Shown: piece after piece, positions 25,094 to 29,854 of the stretch | Numbering within the stretch: position 1 is the stretch's first letter | How the letters are laid out: each line of letters starts with the position of its first letter | NCBI GenBank assembly: GCA_963653155.1 | Contig: CAVJWR010000033.1 | Span: forward strand, 1-29,854 | Source of the DNA: UBA1731 sp963653155 | GTDB lineage: Bacteria; Verrucomicrobiota; Kiritimatiellia; RFP12; UBA1067 | Direction: 5' to 3' | DNA length: 29,854 bases | Notes under the pieces: generated by a model | Databases searched by the model: none | Told to the model about the DNA's origin: nothing | Seen by the model: only the letters and a program-made list of their open reading frames with translations | Position numbers and translations under genes: made by a program

Positions 25094-26518
25094 ATGAAAA
25101 TCAATGTGTGCGGAATGTTCGCGCTTCTGACTGGTTTCGTTTCGGCGGCACAGGTCGATCGAATCATCGTGCGGCAGCAGTGGCCGTGGGAGACCGCCGT
25201 GAAAATCGAGTATCGGATAGTGGATGTCACGGAGAACGTAGATTTGAAGGTGCGGCTGTCACGTGACGGACAGGAAGTTGACGCAACTCAGGTGGCGGCG
25301 GCGCTGACAGGCGACATCTATGGCATTGCCGAAAGCGGACTTGGGGAAATCAGAGTCGATGTTGAGAAGTTGTTTGGGCCGGATCCTGTTCGCATCAAGA
25401 AGCTACACGTCGAGCTGGAGGCGGTGCCGTCAGTCGCGAGCACGGCGGAGGTCATCTACAAGGTGTTCGATCTTGAGGCTGGAACGTGCCGCGACGTGAC
25501 GCGGGCCGACTTCTATAACGGGAAGATGGGCGAATACCTGACGGACTACGGCGCGTTCCGCGACCGCAACGGCAAGTCCTACGAGACTCCGCTTTCGGAT
25601 GTCTTGATCTGGACGGCGATGACGAACGATGTCGCATACAAGACGACAAAGCTCGTGATGCGCAAGGTGCCGGCGAAAGGCATCGAGTGGACGATTGGCT
25701 CACCAGAAGGGGAGCCAGGCCGCGCGACATCGGGCATGCTTGAGAACCAGTATCGCGTGAAGCTGACCGAAGACTACTTCATCGGCGTCTATCCCGTCAC
25801 GCAGGCGCAGTATGAGCTGATCTGCGGAACCAATCCGAGCAAGTACACGTCAGTCGAGAATGCCGCGCAGTGTCCTGTCGAAAGGGTCTCATATGCGATG
25901 GTGCGCGGCGGACGTACGGAGCAGGGGACGGACGGTGAATGCGTTAACTGGCCGACAAACTCCTACAGACACCTCGTCTCGCCGAACAGCTTCTGCGGCA
26001 GGATGCGCACTCGCTTCGGCATTGATTTCGATATACCGACCGAGGCGCAGTGGGAATTTGCCTGTCGCGCAAACGGCACATCGGTTTTGTACAGCGGACG
26101 TTCACCGGCGACCGAAAGTGACGTCAAATACTATGCCCTTGAACTCGGATGGTCTAGTGACAACAGTATCGTCGACGGAGTTAAACAGCCGCACCCGGTA
26201 GGGATGAAGAATCCGAATGCCTATGGCCTCTATGACCTGTACGGCAATGTCTACGAGCATTGCCTCGATTGGGCGGTGGCAGACATCAACGTCAATGGAG
26301 CCGCCGAACCGCTCATCGATCCGGACGGTGGCTCGTCTGGAGCCATAGGCGCATCGGCTACGGATGCGCGCGCCACTCGCGGCATGGCGAGCTTTCTCGA
26401 CAATCCGAATACGTCGCGCTCAGCCAAACGCGGTCCCACTTACTGGAAAGATACCGATGCTTCGTATCTGCTTGGCTTGCGCCTGACGTGTCCGGCGGAT
26501 GGCGCACAGTGGAAGTAA
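25094..26518 (+). CDS. Secreted SUMF1-fold protein 4, tandem duplicate of protein 3
   Basis: A 474-residue exported protein. Signal MKINVCGMFALLTGFVSA is followed by a beta module beginning VDRIIVRQQWPWETAVKIEY, then the same linker (YKVFDLEAGTCRDVTRADFY) and SUMF1 domain as paralogue 3 (VYPVTQAQYELICGTNPSKY, IPTEAQWEFACRANG, GLYDLYGNVYEHCLDW, RGMASFLDNPNTSRSAKR). Both formylglycine-generating cysteines are missing. The start at 25094 was chosen over an in-frame ATG at 25061 because GGGAGG at 25079-25084 precedes it and it gives the signal peptide; the earlier ATG lies inside the previous gene. DNA from 25409 to the stop matches 23952-25070 closely, with small insertions or deletions in an Ala/Gly-rich loop. 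Confidence 0.87.
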   Translation: MKINVCGMFALLTGFVSAAQVDRIIVRQQWPWETAVKIEYRIVDVTENVDLKVRLSRDGQEVDATQVAAALTGDIYGIAESGLGEIRVDVEKLFGPDPVRIKKLHVELEAVPSVASTAEVIYKVFDLEAGTCRDVTRADFYNGKMGEYLTDYGAFRDRNGKSYETPLSDVLIWTAMTNDVAYKTTKLVMRKVPAKGIEWTIGSPEGEPGRATSGMLENQYRVKLTEDYFIGVYPVTQAQYELICGTNPSKYTSVENAAQCPVERVSYAMVRGGRTEQGTDGECVNWPTNSYRHLVSPNSFCGRMRTRFGIDFDIPTEAQWEFACRANGTSVLYSGRSPATESDVKYYALELGWSSDNSIVDGVKQPHPVGMKNPNAYGLYDLYGNVYEHCLDWAVADINVNGAAEPLIDPDGGSSGAIGASATDARATRGMASFLDNPNTSRSAKRGPTYWKDTDASYLLGLRLTCPADGAQWK

Positions 26519-26537
26519 ATGGAAGAGAGGTGGCAAA

Positions 26538-27977
26538 ATGGAAATGAATCTGACGAAACGTGCCTTTCTCCGTCGTCTTGGCCTCGGTGGGCTTGCGGCG
26601 GCCTCTGGACAGGTTTTCGGAGACGAGTTTGTCGCCGACAGCCGCAAACTTCCGCCTGGCAGTTGCGGCGATCCGCGCAAGACATACTATGGCAAGTACA
26701 TTTTCCCGCTGGAGCCGACGATGACCGATGGCCCAAGCTGCCAGGTGGTCAATGGCGAGGTAGTGGCACCGGCACGTAAGGTCCCGATCTTGCATGAGAC
26801 GGATGTTCTGGTCATCGGTGGAGGCCCCGCTGGTTTCGCCGCCGCGCTCGCGGCTGCGCGGACAGGGGCGAAGACGACGCTCGTCGAGCGCTACGGTTCA
26901 CTGGGCGGACTTTTCACGAACGGAATGGTGCTTCTCATGATGGCGACGTCCGTGCGAAAGGACGGCAAGTATCGGCTCGTCACTCGTGGCATTTGCGAAG
27001 AATTCATGCGACGAGCCGTTGCCATGGGAGACCATGTTGCGCGGGCGAATGCGCGACCGGAAAGTGAAGCCCATTGGCAGCCAACGGTTGATCCGGAGGG
27101 TGCCAAGTACCTGATGGACCGCATGATTGAAGAAGCCGGCGTGAAGATGTTCTTCCACTCGTGGTGCGTTGATACGATACAGGATGGGAATTCCCTTCGC
27201 GGTGCGGTATTTGCCTCCAAGCAGGGGTTTCAGGCGATTCTCGCCAAGCAGGTTGTCGATTGCTCCGGCGATGCCGACGTGCTCTTTCAGGCTGGCGGCA
27301 ACTATCGGCAGATCACGCATGCGATTGGCTATGTGCTTCGGCTTGGGAATGTGGATCGCATTTCCGCCAAAGCATTGCCGAAAGATGCGGACGGCAAGCC
27401 TCTTCCCGGCAAGTGGATATTGCGCGGGAATGAGGCGAACGAGGCGATGTGGTGGGGCAACTATTCGCTCGGACCCAAGGGGAATGGGCTTGATGTCGGC
27501 GATCTGACGCAGGCGGAGATCGTTTCCCGCAAGGAATCTTGGGAACAGGTCGAGCGGATGCGCAAGACGCCGGGATGGGAGAAAGTGTTCGTTGCGTCAA
27601 CCTGTTCGCAGATCGGTCCGCGCGCTACGCGGCTCATCGAGGCGGAGAAGATCGTTGACCGAGCGGCGTTCCGATTAGGGAAGCGGCCAGATGACGTCGT
27701 AGGAATATGCGGCGCGGATCTGCCGTATTACGAGCCGTTGTACGTGCCGTATGGCCAGCTGTTGCCGAAAGGGATCGACAACCTGCTTTGCGCCGGGCGT
27801 TGCGTAGGCGCACCAGATACGATCGATACGTTCCGCCTCATCTGTCCATGCTTCGTGACGGGCGAGGCGGCTGGCACGGCGGCGGCACTTTCGGCCTTGG
27901 GCAATGTTCGTCCGCGCGATCTTGGCATCGCCAAGCTTCAGGCGACCCTGAAATCGCATGGCGCATGTCTCGCATGA
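26538..27977 (+). CDS. Exported FAD-dependent oxidoreductase
   Basis: A 479-residue flavoprotein of the PF12831-like group. The FAD-binding beta-alpha-beta unit is DVLVIGGGPAGFAAALAAAR, about residues 88-107, followed by TTLVERYGSLGG. The second dinucleotide-contact block is VVDCSGDADVLFQAGG, and the C-terminal block is LLCAGRCVGAPDTIDTFRLI. The N-terminus TKRAFLRRLGLGGLAAASG resembles a Tat signal with a K-R pair, fitting export with flavin already bound. This group is common beside secreted glycosidases in Planctomycetes and Verrucomicrobia relatives, but the substrate is unknown; sugar oxidation is a guess. AGAGAGGTGG precedes the ATG at 26538, 19 bases after SUMF1 paralogue 4. It is the last gene of the operon before a 368-base gene-free stretch. 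Confidence 0.8.
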   Translation: MEMNLTKRAFLRRLGLGGLAAASGQVFGDEFVADSRKLPPGSCGDPRKTYYGKYIFPLEPTMTDGPSCQVVNGEVVAPARKVPILHETDVLVIGGGPAGFAAALAAARTGAKTTLVERYGSLGGLFTNGMVLLMMATSVRKDGKYRLVTRGICEEFMRRAVAMGDHVARANARPESEAHWQPTVDPEGAKYLMDRMIEEAGVKMFFHSWCVDTIQDGNSLRGAVFASKQGFQAILAKQVVDCSGDADVLFQAGGNYRQITHAIGYVLRLGNVDRISAKALPKDADGKPLPGKWILRGNEANEAMWWGNYSLGPKGNGLDVGDLTQAEIVSRKESWEQVERMRKTPGWEKVFVASTCSQIGPRATRLIEAEKIVDRAAFRLGKRPDDVVGICGADLPYYEPLYVPYGQLLPKGIDNLLCAGRCVGAPDTIDTFRLICPCFVTGEAAGTAAALSALGNVRPRDLGIAKLQATLKSHGACLA

Positions 27978-28019
27978 CCGTTGAGGCACTTGCAACCCCT
28001 CGGACACGACAAGCGTGCC

Positions 28020-28066
28020 CCTCCCGTATTTTCGTGAAACCGCAAATATTTGCCGTTTTCGGGAGG
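28020..28066. repeat. Long imperfect hairpin with nested palindrome
   Basis: CCTCCCG at 28020-28026 pairs with CGGGAGG at 28060-28066. Inside is the perfect 12-base palindrome GCAAATATTTGC (28042-28053), flanked by AAAC and GTTT with one mismatch each side. It could end transcription of the FAD oxidoreductase operon, but no T-run follows on either strand. Confidence 0.55.
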
Positions 28067-28149
28067 TGCGGGCTTGTTCCGTCCGCAATCGCTGTGATTC
28101 CACCCTATCCCGTTTCGGTCATTTGATGAGGTACACGAGACATTGTTCA

Positions 28150-28166
28150 CATTCGGTGGCCGAATG
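28150..28166. repeat. Short hairpin
   Basis: CATTCGG (28150-28156) and CCGAATG (28160-28166) form a perfect 7-bp stem around a 3-base loop. No T-run follows, so a terminator role is weakly supported. Confidence 0.45.
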
Positions 28167-28239
28167 AGATGCTAATGAATTTCAACTGCGATTTTTAGGT
28201 TTTAAGGGAAACGCTCGTGGTTTTGTATTGGGGTGTCTT

Positions 28240-28303
28240 GCGCCAAATTACCTAATGATTCCGCGCCAAATTACCTAATGATTTTGCGCCAAATTACCTA
28301 ATG
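28240..28303 (+). repeat. Three tandem 23-bp repeats upstream of the ATPase gene
   Basis: GCGCCAAATTACCTAATG begins at 28240, 28263 and 28286. The first two copies continue with ATT plus CC or TT, giving an exact 23-base period. ATTACCTAAT inside each unit is a small dyad. The last copy runs straight into the promoter region. The spacing is about two helical turns, so bound proteins would sit on nearly the same DNA face. Confidence 0.9.
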
Positions 28304-28323
28304 CAGGTGTTGGATGCATTAGG
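28297..28323. promoter_or_regulatory. 9-bp inverted repeat over the ATPase promoter (putative operator)
   Basis: CCTAATGCA (28297-28305) and TGCATTAGG (28315-28323) form a perfect inverted pair with a 9-base centre. The left arm is the end of the third 23-bp repeat, so the CCTAATG half-site occurs three times directly and once inverted, just upstream of the -10 box. Confidence 0.75.
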
Positions 28324-28335
28324 ATCTGATATAAT
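28307..28335 (+). promoter_or_regulatory. Extended -10 promoter of the ATPase gene, near-leaderless
   Basis: TGATATAAT (28327-28335) is an extended -10 element. The -35 position (28307-28312, GTGTTG) is weak. The ATG at 28346 lies 11 bases after the box, leaving a leader of only a few bases. The stretch 28328-28346 matches 19966-19984 in 17 of 19 positions. Confidence 0.65.
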
Positions 28336-28345
28336 ATCCGCCGTT

Positions 28346-29638
28346 ATGAAGAAATATCGTAAAAGAATTGCAGATTCACTGTTGCTTGAAAAGCTTTCTT
28401 ACATGGGGGCTGTACTGGTGCGGGGTGCCAAGTGGTGCGGGAAGACAACGACTGCGCGGCAGATCGCCAGAACAACGGTTTTGTTGGCTGATTCCAAACG
28501 AGGTGCGGCTAATCGTCAGTTGGCGCAGCAACGCCCTGACAGGTTGCTTGCTGGCACGTATCCGCTGTTGATTGATGAGTGGCAGGAAGTACCTTCGCTT
28601 TGGGATGCCGTTCGGTCGCTTGTAGATGAGATTGGAGAGCGCGGAATGTTCATCCTGACAGGGAGTGCCGTGCCTCCACAAGTGGATGAGGAAGACGCAA
28701 GGAGAACCATCCGTCATACGGGGACGGGGCGCATTGCGCGATTGACGATGCGCCCGATGACGCTTTGGGAAAGTGGCGATGCGAATGGTTCTGTGTCGTT
28801 CTCGGACTTGTTCAAAGGGATTGACGTTTCCGGGGCTTCGAGCAAACTTGAACTTGAAGATATCTCGGACCTGATCTGTCGCGGTGGTTGGCCCGGAGCG
28901 ATTGGATTGCGGGGGCAAATGGCCAGAGGACCTGCCAGAGAGTATTTCGAGGCGATTTGCGAGACGGATATCTCACGTGTAGATGACACTCTTAGGGATC
29001 CCCTGCGCGTTCGCGGCGTCATTAAAAGCCTTGCGCGACTTCAGGGTACCCAGTCTTCTGCGTCGGTCATCTGTAAGGATGTCATGGCGAATGACGTTGC
29101 GTCATTGACGGAAGACACTGTCTATTCATACCTCAAGGCATTGACGAAAATCTTCGTGACGGAGGATCTTGAGGCGTGGTGCCCGAACCTGAGGTGCAAG
29201 ACTCCGATCAGGACAACCGCGACGCGGTATTTTACCGATCCGTCAATTGCGGCTGCCGCGCTTGGAATTGGTTCGGACGAGCTTTTGGGCGATCTTCCGA
29301 CATTTGGACTGTTTTTCGAGACGTTGGCGATTCGCGATTTGCGTACGTATGCTGAGCAACTGGGTGGACGGCTTTACCATTATCATGACAAAAGCGGCCT
29401 TGAATGTGATGCGGTGATGCGCCTTGAAAACGGGAAATACGGATTGATTGAGGTGAAGACTGGCGGAGATGCCTTGATTGCAAAAGGCTGCAAATCGCTG
29501 AAGACATTGTCAGACAAGATCGATGCGACGAAAATGCCGCAACCGAGCTTCAAGATGGTTCTGACGGCTGACGGAGATTTTGCCTATAGAAATGATGATG
29601 GAATTCTTGTTTGTCCAATAGGGTGTCTACGGGGATAG
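28346..29638 (+). CDS. AAA_14/DUF4143-type P-loop ATPase
   Basis: A 430-residue protein. An N-terminal P-loop domain has Walker A GAKWCGKTT (G27-K33-T34), Walker B LLIDEWQEVP and the sensor-like FILTGSAVPP. A C-terminal DUF4143-type region has RCKTPIRTTATRYFTDPSIA and then ECDAVMRL and GLIEVKTGG, which fit the acidic and ExK parts of a degenerate PD-(D/E)XK nuclease fold. Such proteins are common, patchily distributed and functionally obscure; proposed links to mobile or defence functions are unproven. ATG at 28346 was chosen because family members start M-K-x-Y just before a helix; an in-frame ATG at 28301 would add 15 residues but lies upstream of the -10 box. The base composition is visibly more AT-rich than the glycan operons, fitting acquisition by transfer. 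It stands alone with its own operator-like array. Confidence 0.85.
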   Translation: MKKYRKRIADSLLLEKLSYMGAVLVRGAKWCGKTTTARQIARTTVLLADSKRGAANRQLAQQRPDRLLAGTYPLLIDEWQEVPSLWDAVRSLVDEIGERGMFILTGSAVPPQVDEEDARRTIRHTGTGRIARLTMRPMTLWESGDANGSVSFSDLFKGIDVSGASSKLELEDISDLICRGGWPGAIGLRGQMARGPAREYFEAICETDISRVDDTLRDPLRVRGVIKSLARLQGTQSSASVICKDVMANDVASLTEDTVYSYLKALTKIFVTEDLEAWCPNLRCKTPIRTTATRYFTDPSIAAAALGIGSDELLGDLPTFGLFFETLAIRDLRTYAEQLGGRLYHYHDKSGLECDAVMRLENGKYGLIEVKTGGDALIAKGCKSLKTLSDKIDATKMPQPSFKMVLTADGDFAYRNDDGILVCPIGCLRG

Positions 29639-29677
29639 GGCGAGGTATTCATCTTAGCCTAAACTTCCTATAAGCAG

Positions 29678-29693
29678 TCACTCATGTGAGGGA
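29678..29693. promoter_or_regulatory. Second copy of the CTCAT-RTGAG operator-like dyad
   Basis: TCACTCATGTGAGGGA differs from the perfect palindrome at 19930-19945 at only two positions, and both are followed by ATTG. It lies directly upstream of, and abuts, the -35 box of the next promoter. Confidence 0.65.
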
Positions 29694-29694
29694 A

Positions 29695-29723
29695 TTGTCA
29701 TCTGATTTGCGATGTGGTATATA
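29695..29723 (+). promoter_or_regulatory. Sigma70-like promoter at the window end
   Basis: TTGTCA (29695-29700) and TATATA (29718-29723) are separated by 17 bases, the best-spaced promoter in the window. The predicted start is near the ATG at 29731, again giving little or no leader. Confidence 0.6.
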
Positions 29724-29730
29724 TTTACGC

Positions 29731-29835
29731 ATGTCGATAAACGATCTTCAAGATCAGACAATGAAAGGGCAAACAATGAAAGCACTGTTTCTTCAGAACA
29801 AGTCGTATCGGGCAACCCAAGCGTCCATTTTTAAT
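29731..29835 (+). CDS. 5' end of a truncated gene
   Basis: An open frame starts at ATG 29731 (MSINDLQDQTMKGQ, then MKALFLQNKSYRATQASIF), with in-frame ATGs at 29761 and 29776. AAAGGGC lies 7 bases before the 29776 start. The readable part is about 35 residues and then enters the G-run at the contig end, so the product cannot be named. The promoter and operator upstream support a real gene. The exact start is undecided. Confidence 0.45.
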
Positions 29836-29854
29836 GGGGGGGGGGGGGGGGGGG
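29836..29854. repeat. Terminal run of 19 G residues
   Basis: The last 19 bases are all G. A run of this kind at a contig end is typical of no-signal calls in two-colour sequencing, though a real homopolymer that stopped the assembly cannot be excluded. Confidence 0.85.

Larger units (their letters stand above)
27978..28345. other. Gene-free spacer with hairpins, a tandem repeat array and a promoter
   Basis: The first half holds two hairpin candidates (28020-28066 and 28150-28166) but no U-run typical of an intrinsic terminator. The second half holds three 23-bp repeats (28240-28303), an inverted half-site pair (28297-28323) and a -10 box (28330-28335). No open frame with a credible protein was found. 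Confidence 0.7.

Noticed and set aside
28240..28303. CRISPR array
   Set aside because: The units are directly adjacent with a 23-base period and no variable spacers, and no cas gene is near.
28240..28303. Replication iterons
   Set aside because: The 23-bp period fits iteron size, but the adjacent gene is an ATPase rather than a Rep initiator and no DnaA boxes or AT-rich unwinding region were recognised.

Overview
The window looks like a contig end from an uncultured, gut- or sediment-type member of the Kiritimatiellota/Verrucomicrobiota (inference). The grounds are a fairly high-GC chromosome-like background, many secreted glycan-active proteins without SusC/SusD partners, several secreted SUMF1 (formylglycine-generating-enzyme fold) paralogues, DUF4838-type and GH123-like proteins, and a periplasmic-sensor histidine kinase. 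No rRNA, tRNA, IS element, integrase, CRISPR array or phage gene was seen. The window holds two assembly artefacts: a 10-N join at 7934-7943 and a 19-G run at the very end.

Layout. (1) 1-1681: the 3' end of plsY, an AT-rich repeat-filled spacer, then a compact dihydroorotase gene. (2) 1692-5643: a secreted heparinase II/III-like protein, an exported M14 metallocarboxypeptidase and a CinA C-terminal-type (PncC) amidohydrolase, closely spaced and probably co-transcribed with pyrC. (3) 5644-5827: a second repeat spacer and a promoter. (4) 5828-13140: a glycan-degradation operon of a GH123-like protein (split only by the artificial N gap), two secreted SUMF1-fold proteins and a DUF4838 glycosidase-like protein. 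(5) 13216-17163: housekeeping and envelope genes on the same strand, many overlapping by a few bases: a zinc-ribbon protein, a PgsA-like phosphatidyltransferase, a membrane-anchored coiled-coil protein, a 53-residue lipoprotein, an RluA-type pseudouridine synthase and a TetR/CecR-like regulator. (6) 17205-19893 on the minus strand: a NarL-type response regulator and a sensor kinase whose periplasmic part looks like repeated OB-fold modules. (7) 20015-27977, divergent from the kinase: a GH71/GH99-like protein with a LamG-like C-terminus, a secreted beta-rich protein, two tandem-duplicated SUMF1-fold proteins and an exported FAD-dependent oxidoreductase. (8) 27978-28345: a gene-free spacer with hairpins and three 23-bp repeats. 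(9) 28346-29638: an AAA_14/DUF4143 ATPase. (10) 29639-end: a promoter-operator region and the start of a truncated gene.

How it fits together (inference): two secreted glycan-processing operons sit on either side of a housekeeping block, and one is divergent from a two-component system that probably controls it. A 16-bp palindrome lies between the kinase and the glycan operon. A near-copy with the same ATTG tail lies just upstream of a sigma70-like promoter at the window end, which points to a small regulon. The ATPase gene has its own operator-like array of three direct half-sites and one inverted half-site. Several promoters share a GATATAAT-plus-CCGCC core, and at least three start codons lie so close to their -10 boxes that the transcripts would be leaderless or nearly so.
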